Origin: Paenibacillus selenitireducens
Lineage (GTDB): Bacteria > Bacillota > Bacilli > Paenibacillales > Paenibacillaceae
Length of the DNA stretch: 64,000 bases
Direction: 5' to 3'
Assembly: GCF_002021565.1 (NCBI RefSeq)
Contig: NZ_MSZX01000004.1
Coordinates: forward strand, 124,027-188,026
Below, piece after piece: positions 1 to 7,955 of the stretch. Position 1 is the stretch's first letter. The number at the start of each line of letters is the position of its first letter. The notes beneath the pieces are model-generated. The model made no database searches, was not told the DNA's origin, and saw only the letters and a program-made list of their open reading frames with translations. The translations under genes were made by a program, and so were the position numbers.

Positions 1-2
1 GG

Positions 3-1835
3 GCGCTTTATGATCGCGCTAGACAATATGAAACGACATCTCTCCGCGGTCTGTTCCGTTTCTTGCGATTTATTGAACGCATGCAGGATAACGGCGGAGA
101 TCTGGGAACAGCGCGTGCGCTTGGAGAGCAAGAAGATGTTGTCCGAATCATGACGATTCATAAAAGTAAAGGCCTGGAGTTTCCCGTGGTCTTCGTGGCG
201 GGATTATCCAAAACATTCAATCAACAAGATTTAAGCGCCGCATTCTTGATGCATAAGCAACTTGGCTTTGGACCGCGTTATGTAGATCAAGATCTGCGTG
301 TGGCCTATCCGACGTTACCTAGCTTGGCGATTAAGCGGCAGGTCAAGATGGAGTTATTGGCGGAAGAAATGCGTGTGCTTTATGTTGCACTCACGCGCCC
401 CAAAGAAAAGTTATTCTTGATTGGAACCGTTAAAAATCTAGAACGACAATTACAGACTTGGGGACAAGCTTTAGATACACCTGACTTGCTATTGCCTGAT
501 TATCTACTTGCCAGAGGACGTAGTTATTTGGATTGGATCGCACCGTCCTTGATTCGTCATCGCGATGCAAGTGAGCTCCGCCGCATCGGCGGTCTGCCGA
601 ACCGATCAGGAGATTGCCTAGCGGATGATCCGTCTCAATGGTATGTATCGGTTGTTCAAGCGGATGAAATACAGCAATGGGCTGCGGTAGGCCTAGAAAC
701 CGTAGATCAAGATGATGCTTACATGGCAAAGCTGAATCTCGTCATGCAAATGGCCGAAGGACAGACGGGTTATTCTGAAGCAGCTTCAAGCCTGCCTGTT
801 CATATACAAGAATGGGATCTACCGGTATCTGAAGATGGGGAGCCCGTTGATTCGTTTGAAGGTCAACTAGCGCTATTCCTAGATGAACCCGTAGAACAGG
901 ACGTGGAACATGATAGCATGGTGTCAGAAGTTGGGGAAGGGTCTGATCATTCCATTGAGCAGGAGAAACCTAGCGTAACATCGGTGGATGGCCCATTCAG
1001 ACACACGATCGGCACGAAGCTGGAATGGTCCTATCCATATCTCGTCGCTAGCGGCATTGCCGCCAAGACGTCGGTCACGGAAATGAAACGAATGCTGCAA
1101 ATGCAGGAAGAGGATCCTGCGGAAGAGCTGTATGAATATACCGAATGGCGTAGCGAACACACGGATGGTCTGGAGATCAAGGATGAGTCAGCAAGTGAAG
1201 CTGCGCTGACCTTACATTTGAGAAGACCTCGATTTATGGAGAAGAAGAAACTCACGCCGACAGAACGAGGAACGGTATACCACTTGGTTATGCAGCATGT
1301 TCCTATATCCGCGGATGAGGAAATAGATGCCGATGCTGTCCAAGCTTTATTGGAACAAATGGTTGAACGTAACCTAATTACAAATGAACAGCGTGAAGCC
1401 GTAGACGCCTCCAGTGTTGCGGCGTTCTATGGTGGTGAAGCGGGTCAACAGCTTCGATCAGCTGCTTGGATACAACGCGAGGTGCCATTTAGCTTTGGCC
1501 TTCACGTACTCGAAGCGATCCCGCACCTTCAGAAGCTGCAAGCCTCGCAAGGGGAGGACGATCGATTCCATGCAGACCTGCAATCCCTAGAGGATGAGAC
1601 GGTCCTCATCCAAGGGGTTATCGACTGTATGTACGAGACATCGGACGGGAAGCTGGTACTGCTCGATTATAAGACGGATCGAATCGTAACGGAACAGGGC
1701 GGCTTGGAGGCGATCTCAGAACGTTATCGGTTCCAATTGGAGCTCTATGCCAAAGCGGTGGAGCACATTTGGAACAGACCGGTAGACGAGCTTGTATTGT
1801 ATTTCTTTGACGGGTGTCATGTGGTAAAACTGTAG
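3..1835 (+). CDS. addA: ATP-dependent helicase/nuclease subunit A (AddA), 3' part
   Basis: The reading frame is open from the left edge, so the 5' end of the gene is missing; 610 residues are visible of a family that usually has about 1200-1300. AddA is the UvrD-like helicase and nuclease subunit of the AddAB complex, which resects double-strand breaks for RecA loading. Visible: superfamily 1 helicase motifs MTIHKSKGLEFPVVFVAG (near nt 150) and VLYVALTRPKEKL (near nt 376), an acidic linker (about nt 820-1000), and a C-terminal PD-(D/E)XK nuclease with VID then LLDYKTD (nt 1618-1680). addB would be expected just upstream. sbcD follows, consistent with a repair cluster. Confidence 0.96.
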   Translation, partial: ALYDRARQYETTSLRGLFRFLRFIERMQDNGGDLGTARALGEQEDVVRIMTIHKSKGLEFPVVFVAGLSKTFNQQDLSAAFLMHKQLGFGPRYVDQDLRVAYPTLPSLAIKRQVKMELLAEEMRVLYVALTRPKEKLFLIGTVKNLERQLQTWGQALDTPDLLLPDYLLARGRSYLDWIAPSLIRHRDASELRRIGGLPNRSGDCLADDPSQWYVSVVQADEIQQWAAVGLETVDQDDAYMAKLNLVMQMAEGQTGYSEAASSLPVHIQEWDLPVSEDGEPVDSFEGQLALFLDEPVEQDVEHDSMVSEVGEGSDHSIEQEKPSVTSVDGPFRHTIGTKLEWSYPYLVASGIAAKTSVTEMKRMLQMQEEDPAEELYEYTEWRSEHTDGLEIKDESASEAALTLHLRRPRFMEKKKLTPTERGTVYHLVMQHVPISADEEIDADAVQALLEQMVERNLITNEQREAVDASSVAAFYGGEAGQQLRSAAWIQREVPFSFGLHVLEAIPHLQKLQASQGEDDRFHADLQSLEDETVLIQGVIDCMYETSDGKLVLLDYKTDRIVTEQGGLEAISERYRFQLELYAKAVEHIWNRPVDELVLYFFDGCHVVKL

Positions 1836-1836
1836 G

Positions 1837-1869
1837 AGGATAGCTTGTGGATAGCTTGCAAGCTATCCT
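1837..1869. repeat. Hairpin made of a repeated 10-mer between addA and sbcD
   Basis: The 10-mer GGATAGCTTG occurs twice in direct orientation (1838-1847, 1849-1858) and is followed at once by its inverse CAAGCTATCC (1859-1868). The first copy can form an 11 bp stem with 1859-1869, or the second can form a perfect 20 bp palindrome. No T-run follows, so an intrinsic terminator is not supported; it may be an RNA-processing or pausing site. Confidence 0.5.
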
Positions 1870-1951
1870 TCGATGATAAAAAAGAGTGCATGGATAATAA
1901 GTGTAGATTGATAAAGAGTACATTGAATTGATTAGCAAGGGGGACGAACGG

Positions 1952-3157
1952 ATGCGAATTTTGCATACCGCGGATTGGCATTTTGGACGAACATTGGAAG
2001 GGCGCAGTCGGTTGGAGGAGCAGGCTGCGTTCGTTGATGAACTCGTGCATATTGTAGAGGATCAGCAGATTGATCTGATCCTGCTGGCGGGCGATATTTA
2101 CGATTCCGTGAATCCGCCAGCCGCAGCAGAGCAGCTATTCTTTGACGCGATGGCCAGGTTATCCGCGAACGGAGGTCGGCCCATTGCCGTCATCGCAGGC
2201 AATCATGATCAGCCTGAGCGACTTGCGGCGTCGAGTCCGCTCGTGGCTCGGGCGGGCATCAGCATCGTCGGTCTGCCGACCTCTGATGTGATGCGCTTTG
2301 ACATTGCACGCACAGGCGAGCGCGCAGTCGTCGCTGGACTGCCGTATCCGTCAGAAGCTCGATTAGCCGAGCTTCTGACGGACGCGGATGCCGATGAATC
2401 CGGCATCCGCAGCGCGTACAGCGCGCGCGTCGGGCGTCTGCTGCGCCAGCAGGCGCAGCATTTCGCCCCGGACACGATCAATGTGGCGATGAGCCACATT
2501 TACGTGCTGGGGGGCGTTGAATCGGACTCGGAACGTCCGATTCAAGTCGGCGGTGCCTACACGGTAGACACCGCGGCCCTGAACATCGGCGCCCAGTACA
2601 CGGCGCTAGGGCATCTTCACCGTCCGCAGCGCGTGAAGGGTGAAGGAATGATCCGTTATAGCGGATCACCGCTTGCCTATAGCTTCTCCGAAGCAGGACA
2701 GGCGAAGTCCGTCACCGTGTTTGACATTGCGCCTGGACAGATCGTGCAGCCTGAAGAGATTTTCTTGACCAGCGGGCGTCCGGTTGTTCGATGGCAAGCG
2801 CAAGGTGGCGTGGAAGAGGTGTTTCGCTGGCTGGAAGAGGGTCGTGATCCTCAGGCATGGATTGATCTGGAGATCCGAATGACCGAAGCGATGACGATGG
2901 AACAAATCCAAATTCTGCGTAAAGCGCATGACGGTATTGTTCATATCCGTCCGATCTACCCCGAGATGGAACAAGCGGATGTGCTCATGACGAATAAATC
3001 CGAGATGCCGATCGACGAGCTGTTCCGCCGTTTCTATCAACGCCAGACGGGCGGCGCAGAGCCAGACGCGTCGTTGGTTCGACTGTTTATGGAGCTCCTT
3101 GAAGGTACGGAATCAGATGCTGCACAGCCTGTTGCGAATGGAGGTGAGTCGGCATGA
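1952..3157 (+). CDS. sbcD: Exonuclease SbcCD subunit D
   Basis: Mre11-type metallophosphoesterase that with SbcC opens DNA hairpins and processes breaks. The ATG at 1952 is chosen because AAGGGGG (1937-1943) lies 8 nt upstream and the protein then begins MRILHTADWHFGRTL, the standard SbcD start with the first metal-binding Asp/His. Further phosphoesterase motifs are GDIYDS, GNHD and the late GHLHRPQ. Length 401 residues, normal for the family. The last codons overlap the sbcC start (ATGA at 3154), indicating translational coupling and equal production. The middle (about 2180-2620) is richer in G+C than the flanks. Confidence 0.97.
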   Translation: MRILHTADWHFGRTLEGRSRLEEQAAFVDELVHIVEDQQIDLILLAGDIYDSVNPPAAAEQLFFDAMARLSANGGRPIAVIAGNHDQPERLAASSPLVARAGISIVGLPTSDVMRFDIARTGERAVVAGLPYPSEARLAELLTDADADESGIRSAYSARVGRLLRQQAQHFAPDTINVAMSHIYVLGGVESDSERPIQVGGAYTVDTAALNIGAQYTALGHLHRPQRVKGEGMIRYSGSPLAYSFSEAGQAKSVTVFDIAPGQIVQPEEIFLTSGRPVVRWQAQGGVEEVFRWLEEGRDPQAWIDLEIRMTEAMTMEQIQILRKAHDGIVHIRPIYPEMEQADVLMTNKSEMPIDELFRRFYQRQTGGAEPDASLVRLFMELLEGTESDAAQPVANGGESA

Positions 3158-6100
3158 AACCCGTCCATTTGAAGTTAGCTGGGCTGCAGAGCTATCGTGA
3201 ACCGCAAGAGATCGATTTTACCATGTTATGCGAGACAGGCTTATTCGGAATTTTCGGTCCGACAGGCAGCGGCAAATCAACGGTGTTGGATGCCATCACC
3301 TTAGCGATGTACGGAAAAGTCGAACGTGCCACCAATGGTACGCAAGGCATCATGAATATATCGGAGAACCAGCTGTCTGTTTCTTTTACATTTGAATTGC
3401 TCGCCGCAGCAGGACCTAAGCGATATCGGGTTGAACGGCGCTTCAAGCGCGTGAACGAGGTGTCGATTAGCAATACGGTAAGCCGGTTTATTGAGATCTC
3501 GGAAGAGGGAGAGATCGTCCTTGCGGACAAGCTAGCTGATGTTACGCGATGCGTGGAGGACATCATTGGATTAACCATTACAGACTTTACGCGTGCCGTC
3601 GTATTGCCACAAGGGAAATTTGCAGAGTTTCTAGCTCTCAAGGGGAGCGACCGCAGGCAAATGCTTCAGCGGTTATTTCATCTCGAGAAGTACGGCGATG
3701 ATTTGAATATCAAATTAAGTCGTCGGTTGAAAGAGACAGATGTGCTTTTAAAAGAAATCGCTGCGGAGCAGCAAGGGCTGGGCGACGCATCGGAGTCTGC
3801 CTTACGGGAAGCGGAAATCGTGCTCGACACAGCACGTCAATTCGCAGAGGAACAACGTGTGAAGCGGAAGGAAGCCGAAGGGCAGCATGATCGACAGAAG
3901 CATCTTCGAGAATTGATGACAGAACGAAATGGATTGCTGACGAAGCAATTTGCTTTGAATGATAACGATCATGAGATCCAACAACTGGAACAGCTGTTGA
4001 AACGTTCGGAACTGGCACAGCGTTTGCTTCCGTTCGTAACAGAATATGAGCAATCTGTCCACATGGCGGCTGAACGGAAGACGCAGGCTGAGATCGCTCA
4101 AGCTGCACAACAAACCGCGCAGCATAAGGCGCAAGCATCAACAGAAGCCTGGGAACAGATTCAACAGGAGATGTCGGAACAAGAGCCAAAGCTGCTCGTC
4201 CGGTTGGATCATCTGGAGCAAGCGCGTACGTTGGAGCAAGAATGTGTGCAGTTGAAACGGGAGACAGATGATCTATTCGAACGACAGCAGCAATCGAAAT
4301 CGAATCAAGCCGTGCTGACGGAACAATACACACACTTAAAGCAGCAAGCGGACAAGGCCGTCAAGCGGCAAGCAGAGTTAAAAGAAGCTTTAAAGCTTCA
4401 TGAAGTGCGTCCAGAGTGGCGTGATCAAGTATATAAAGCCGATCGACTTCGGCAAACACTGCAGAATATAGCGCGCCAACATATGCAAGCGCAAGCAGAG
4501 CTTCAAGCCACAACAGAGGAGCTTGCGAAGCTGCAATCATCGGCATCACTCCAACGTGAATCAGAACAACTAATTCAAGAGCAAAGCCTGAAATGGCTCA
4601 CAGACGGCCAAAAGCTTCTGGGCCAACTCCAGTCAGATCAGGCGCTCCTTGAAGAACTGCATGAAGCACTCATTCGTGAATCGTCACGTGTCCGAGACCT
4701 GCAGCGTGAGGAAGAGCTCAAGCATATCGCGGTCCGTCTCGCAGCGCAATTAGTCCAAGGCGAGCCTTGTCCTGTATGTGGTTCATCTACCCATGCTCAA
4801 CCGCATGCGAATAGGGATTCATCCCGTATGCAAGAGGGGGAAGAATCGAGGATTGCAGAAGCGTTGGCGAATGTAGAACAAATCATTCATCAGTTGAATG
4901 ATTTGCGGGTTCAATATCGTCATTTCATATTGCGATGGGAGACGATGCAGCAATCGCTTGATATCGATGCATCGGTTCAGCAGGGATTTGTAGAAGCGGC
5001 AGCAGCACATGCTACGATGGACGCATTGGATGCCGAACAGGTACTATCTAATCCTGGTATGGGATATACGATGTTTTCATCTGTAAAATCGGCGGTTGAA
5101 CAATTGCAGCAGGACGGTTCTCGTCATGATCTGAAGCTTCATGAAATGGAACAATCCGTGAAACAACTGCGTGCGCGGATGTCCGAGCTGCATCGACAGA
5201 ACACGGCACTGACAGCAGATCAACAAGCTAAAACGCAGCAGCGAATTCAACAAGAGCGTTCCGTGGAGACCCTTTCTGCTGAAATGAAGGTCATTGAGGA
5301 TCAATGGCTTCAGGAACTGCCTCTTATTCGTGTGGAGCAATTGGATGAAATTCTAGTTGAGCTAAAAACAAAGGAAGAAAAGCTGCAAGATATTCAAGAG
5401 CGGTTAGAACGAAGTGTTCCATTTATCGAAGAAACCAATGATAAATTAACACGGCATCAACAGCAGCTGAATGAAGTGGAAAAAGATATGGTTCTTCTAT
5501 CCGCCCAACTCGAAGGCAAGCAACAGCTGGCACAAGAAAAACAAGCTAGACTTCGTCAATGGATCGGGGAACAAGGATCAGCCCTTTCTGTTTTGAACAT
5601 CATCCAAAGCGTCCAAGAAACATTAAGAACGCTTCGTTCTAAACATCAGACGCTTAAGAGTACCAATGACCAAGCTCAACAAGTGCTGCAAAAATCGACC
5701 CAGGAAGCGGCTACGGCGAAGCAAGCCTCTGTATCTGCCGAAGAGCGATTAGCGCAAGCGACGCTTGTGTGGGAGGAGCAGCGCCGTAACTCGATGTTCA
5801 TGGACGCTTCAGAGGTGCGTGTGGCATGCATTTCAGAAGTGGATCGACAAATTCATGCGGAGAAGATTCAATCTCACCGAGAACTTCAGCAGAAGCTCGT
5901 TGTTCAGCTTCAACGATTAGATGAACAATTAGAAGGGCAGACGTTCACGGAAGAAGTGTGGCAAGCCTGTGTTCAGAACCTTCAAATGCAATTGCAGCAA
6001 GATGAAGAGGCGGTTCGATCCAAAGCAAAAGCAGAGCGTGATGTTGAAGAATTGAAGCGTAAAGCAGAGCGGTGGTCTGTACTAGAACAGAATCGTGTTA

Positions 6101-6624
6101 TACAACAATCACAAATCGAACGGTTATCGCAACTGCAAGCTGTCTTTCGTGGGAATACCTTTGTAGAGTTCATTGCAGAGGAGCAGCTCATGCAGGTTAG
6201 TCGGTCTGCGTCAGACCGCTTAAGCTTCTTGACGAAGCAGCGTTATGCGTTAGAAGTGGATTCTGCTGGAGGTTTTGTGATTCGCGATGATGCGAATGGA
6301 GGCGTGCGGCGACCGGTATCAACCTTGTCAGGCGGGGAGACGTTCTTAACCTCGCTGGCACTTGCTTTGGCGCTATCCGCACAAATTCAATTGCAAGGTA
6401 AATATCCTTTACAGTTCTTTTTCCTCGATGAAGGATTCGGTACACTGGATCCTGAATTGTTGGATACGGTCATTACAGCATTGGAAAAATTACATTTGGA
6501 TCGTTTAACGGTAGGGATCATTAGTCACGTACCGGAATTGCGTGCACGGTTGGCGAGGAAGCTTGTTGTGACGCCTGCGCAGCAATCGGGTGAGGGTTCG
6601 GTTATTTCGATAGAGACATTATGA
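3154..6624 (+). CDS. sbcC: Exonuclease SbcCD subunit C
   Basis: Rad50-like SMC-type ATPase, partner of SbcD. 1156 residues: Walker A GPTGSGKS at residues 35-42, a long coiled coil rich in Gln and Glu, a zinc-hook C539-P-V-C542 at its apex (CPVCGSSTH) for dimerisation, the returning coiled coil, then the ABC signature LSGGET near residue 1058 and Walker B FFFLDEGFGTLD near 1090. The 4 nt overlap with sbcD indicates an operon. The stop codon (6622-6624) lies inside a 42 nt repeat motif in the opposite orientation (6620-6661). Confidence 0.97.
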   Translation: MKPVHLKLAGLQSYREPQEIDFTMLCETGLFGIFGPTGSGKSTVLDAITLAMYGKVERATNGTQGIMNISENQLSVSFTFELLAAAGPKRYRVERRFKRVNEVSISNTVSRFIEISEEGEIVLADKLADVTRCVEDIIGLTITDFTRAVVLPQGKFAEFLALKGSDRRQMLQRLFHLEKYGDDLNIKLSRRLKETDVLLKEIAAEQQGLGDASESALREAEIVLDTARQFAEEQRVKRKEAEGQHDRQKHLRELMTERNGLLTKQFALNDNDHEIQQLEQLLKRSELAQRLLPFVTEYEQSVHMAAERKTQAEIAQAAQQTAQHKAQASTEAWEQIQQEMSEQEPKLLVRLDHLEQARTLEQECVQLKRETDDLFERQQQSKSNQAVLTEQYTHLKQQADKAVKRQAELKEALKLHEVRPEWRDQVYKADRLRQTLQNIARQHMQAQAELQATTEELAKLQSSASLQRESEQLIQEQSLKWLTDGQKLLGQLQSDQALLEELHEALIRESSRVRDLQREEELKHIAVRLAAQLVQGEPCPVCGSSTHAQPHANRDSSRMQEGEESRIAEALANVEQIIHQLNDLRVQYRHFILRWETMQQSLDIDASVQQGFVEAAAAHATMDALDAEQVLSNPGMGYTMFSSVKSAVEQLQQDGSRHDLKLHEMEQSVKQLRARMSELHRQNTALTADQQAKTQQRIQQERSVETLSAEMKVIEDQWLQELPLIRVEQLDEILVELKTKEEKLQDIQERLERSVPFIEETNDKLTRHQQQLNEVEKDMVLLSAQLEGKQQLAQEKQARLRQWIGEQGSALSVLNIIQSVQETLRTLRSKHQTLKSTNDQAQQVLQKSTQEAATAKQASVSAEERLAQATLVWEEQRRNSMFMDASEVRVACISEVDRQIHAEKIQSHRELQQKLVVQLQRLDEQLEGQTFTEEVWQACVQNLQMQLQQDEEAVRSKAKAERDVEELKRKAERWSVLEQNRVIQQSQIERLSQLQAVFRGNTFVEFIAEEQLMQVSRSASDRLSFLTKQRYALEVDSAGGFVIRDDANGGVRRPVSTLSGGETFLTSLALALALSAQIQLQGKYPLQFFFLDEGFGTLDPELLDTVITALEKLHLDRLTVGIISHVPELRARLARKLVVTPAQQSGEGSVISIETL

Positions 6625-6661
6625 GAAAAACCTCTATCGATGTCCTTTCAAAGATGAGCGA
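6620..6661 (-). repeat. 42 nt hairpin motif, copy 1
   Basis: On the minus strand this reads TCGCTCATCTTTGAAAG, a short spacer, then ATCGATAGAGG and TTTTTCTCATA. Copies 2 (11905-11946) and 3 (63280-63320) match at about 38 of 42 positions. The 3' half resembles a small hairpin with a T-run, but the conserved 5' half TCGCTCATCTT is not explained by terminator function. This copy covers the sbcC stop codon. Confidence 0.7.
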
Positions 6662-6665
6662 CCCA

Positions 6666-6700
6666 CAAGTTTTGCTTGCAAAACTTGCTTCTAAAGCAAG
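6666..6700. repeat. Two overlapping alternative hairpins
   Basis: CAAGTTTTG (6666-6674) pairs with CAAAACTTG (6679-6687) around a 4 nt loop. CTTGCTT (6684-6690) pairs with AAGCAAG (6694-6700). The two share 6684-6687 and so exclude each other. They lie between the 42 nt motif and the long repeat. No function is assigned. Confidence 0.5.
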
Positions 6701-6951
6701 CTCTCTGTGTATAACGGACATGAGAGACCTTATTATTTGCTTTGCTCATTGATTATCCGTTGTTGCGGACACAGATACCCTTATTCCATTCGAATCATGA
6801 GGATATAGCTTAGGTTTAGCATGATAAGGGCGGCTGTGTCCGTTAACCCAACATTTTGAGTGCTTTTGGTCTAATTAAGGTCTCCTGTGTCCGTTCATTT
6901 CTCGCTCCGTTCCCTGCACCCAAATTTGATTTCGGCAATCTCTCGATAAGT
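6698..6951 (+). repeat. Long intergenic repeat, copy A
   Basis: About 254 bp, roughly 85% identical by eye to the reverse complement of 11479-11733. It has no coding capacity. Inside are four units of a short motif, consensus about CGGACACAGGAGACCTTATTA: two forward (from about 6714 and 6765) and two reverse (about 6826-6845 and 6873-6896). The outer pair and the inner pair are each complementary, so the copy can fold into one large nested imperfect hairpin. No terminal target duplication or transposase was seen. Confidence 0.85.
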
Positions 6952-6980
6952 AATAAAAGTTAGAAAGTTGGAAAACTGTT

Positions 6981-7008
6981 ATACTCTGTGATACAACTCA
7001 CAGAGTAT
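6981..7008. promoter_or_regulatory. Perfect 10-8-10 inverted repeat, operator-like
   Basis: ATACTCTGTG (6981-6990), 8 nt loop, CACAGAGTAT (6999-7008). It ends 15 bp before a TATAAT box (7024-7029), so it covers the place where the -35 element should be; the hexamer at -35 (CAGAGT) is poor. That layout fits a binding site for a dimeric activator or repressor controlling the RNA that starts near 7036. It could instead be an RNA hairpin, but no upstream transcript is evident. Confidence 0.55.
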
Positions 7009-7023
7009 GGCACAACCCGCTGT

Positions 7024-7029
7024 TATAAT
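7024..7029 (+). promoter_or_regulatory. -10 box of the candidate small RNA
   Basis: A perfect TATAAT; no good -35 sequence exists 16-18 bp upstream because the palindrome 6981-7008 lies there. Predicted transcription start is about 7036. Confidence 0.5.
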
Positions 7030-7035
7030 ACACTT

Positions 7036-7160
7036 ACCGACATCATATATGAGCACTTGTTAGAAGTATACGTCGACTCCTTCGATTGGAAGGAGCTCCA
7101 GCACTGGAAGTTGCATCTAGGACTCCGGCGTATATCTCTAACTAGTGCTCCCTTTTTTTT
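7036..7160 (+). ncRNA. Candidate structured small RNA with intrinsic terminator
   Basis: The segment folds into a long closing stem: 7051-7057 with 7144-7150 (7 bp), a 1x1 mismatch, 7059-7064 with 7137-7142 (6 bp), a 1x1 mismatch, 7066-7075 with 7126-7135 (10 bp including G-U pairs). Inside are hairpin 7077-7083/7089-7095 (7 bp, 5 nt loop) and hairpin 7097-7100/7105-7108 (4 bp, loop GCAC), plus an unpaired 7109-7125. The closing stem is followed at once by CC and eight T (7151-7160), an intrinsic terminator. A TATAAT box sits just upstream. It matches no RNA family I can recall (not SRP RNA, 6S, tmRNA, T-box or a common riboswitch). No good reading frame lies inside it. Confidence 0.6.
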
Positions 7161-7174
7161 GTTAAAAACGGCTT

Positions 7175-7228
7175 CAATCGAAGTTTTTCTCATCTCGATT
7201 GGACTCTTGGCTATAAATTCTGTATGAT
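7175..7228 (+). promoter_or_regulatory. hit promoter with overlapping inverted repeat
   Basis: TTGGAC (7199-7204), an 18 bp spacer, TATGAT (7223-7228). An inverted repeat CAATCGA (7175-7181) / TCGATTG (7195-7201) overlaps the -35 box and could be an operator. CTTC-AATC-GAAG followed by TTTTTCTCAT (7172-7192) resembles the tail of the 42 nt motif and may be a degenerate relative. Confidence 0.45.
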
Positions 7229-7276
7229 GGATAATATGAATGATAAAGTAAACCATTTTTACAGGAGGTTGCCATA

Positions 7277-7639
7277 ATGGATTGTATTTTTTGTAAAATT
7301 ATCGAGGGCTCGATCCCATCCAAAAAAGTGTTCGAGAACGAACGTATTTTAGCCTTCTACGACATTCAACCTTCTGCGCCACAACATGTGCTTATTATTC
7401 CTAAAAAACATATTCCTACGATGAACGATGTTCAGACGGAAGATCTTGCTCTGATCGGTGAAATACATCAAGCAGCACAGCAAATCGCACGTGATTTAGG
7501 TATCGCAGAAGCAGGTTACCGCTTGATTAATAACTGTGGCAAAGACAGTGGTCAGGTTGTGTTCCATATTCACTATCATTTGCTTGGCGGCGAGAAGTTA
7601 GGCGCTTTAGTGGGTAGTGCATCGGTACATAATGACTAG
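7277..7639 (+). CDS. hit: HIT family protein (purine nucleotide phosphoramidase-like)
   Basis: 120-residue histidine triad protein. The N-terminal CIFCKIIEG, with two Cys typical of the metal-binding Hint branch, and the C-terminal triad HIHYHLLGG place it in the Hint/PKCI group that hydrolyses adenosine phosphoramidates and acyl-adenylates. Start ATG 7277 follows AGGAGG (7263-7268) by 8 nt. It sits alone between its own promoter and the rpsU promoter. The exact substrate cannot be read from sequence. Confidence 0.93.
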   Translation: MDCIFCKIIEGSIPSKKVFENERILAFYDIQPSAPQHVLIIPKKHIPTMNDVQTEDLALIGEIHQAAQQIARDLGIAEAGYRLINNCGKDSGQVVFHIHYHLLGGEKLGALVGSASVHND

Positions 7640-7656
7640 GCTTGTAAGAAAAGTAG

Positions 7657-7707
7657 AAAAAGGAAATGGACTCATAGTTGACACCCTATTTCCTTTTCAC
7701 ATATAAT
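7657..7707 (+). promoter_or_regulatory. rpsU promoter, overlapped by the hit 3' hairpin
   Basis: A strong sigma-A promoter: TTGACA (7678-7683), 18 bp spacer, TATAAT (7702-7707). An inverted repeat AAAAAGGAAAT (7657-7667) / ATTTCCTTTT (7688-7697) surrounds the -35 box and probably acts as a weak terminator for hit. The transcript leader has a small hairpin CCGTC-TTG-GACGG at about 7731-7743. Confidence 0.75.
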
Positions 7708-7766
7708 GAAATTTGATGAACCGTGTTATCCGTCTTGGACGGTCTGGTCGGAGGGAGGGAAAACTG

Positions 7767-7940
7767 GTGTCTGAAACGAAAGTTCGCAAAAACGAAACAA
7801 TTGATGCTGCTCTTCGTCGCTTTAAGCGCTCCATTGCTAAGGATGGTGTATTGGCTGAAGTGAAGAAACGTAAGCACTATGAAAAGCCGAGCGTTAAGCG
7901 CAAGAAAAAGTCCGAGGCTGCTCGCAAGAGAAAGTTTTAG
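7767..7940 (+). CDS. rpsU: 30S ribosomal protein S21
   Basis: 57-residue basic protein beginning [20 protein letters not shown] after a GTG start and ending [12 protein letters not shown], the usual S21 length and pattern. GTG 7767 is preferred over in-frame upstream codons because GGAGGG (about 7750-7755) lies 11 nt before it and the family begins here. S21 binds near the anti-Shine-Dalgarno end of 16S rRNA and helps initiation. The stop codon overlaps the yqeY ribosome binding site (7939-7944), so the two are coupled; rpsU-yqeY is a conserved Bacillota pair. Confidence 0.97.
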   Translation: MSETKVRKNETIDAALRRFKRSIAKDGVLAEVKKRKHYEKPSVKRKKKSEAARKRKF

Positions 7941-7955
7941 GAGGATCTAACAACG

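Noticed and set aside
2209-2499. Antisense frames over the GC-rich part of sbcD
   Set aside because: Shadow of strong codon bias on the coding strand; no start signal or recognisable protein.
6698-6951. Insertion sequence or phage remnant
   Set aside because: No transposase frame, terminal inverted repeats with target duplication, or integrase trace in either copy.
7051-7150. SRP RNA (scRNA) identity, prompted by GGAAGGAG
   Set aside because: The conserved SRP apical loop with GCAGC and the paired AGG-side sequence are missing, and the branching differs.
6988-7227. 79-codon frame across the structured RNA
   Set aside because: No ribosome binding site, crosses the terminator, and composition is explained by the RNA stem.
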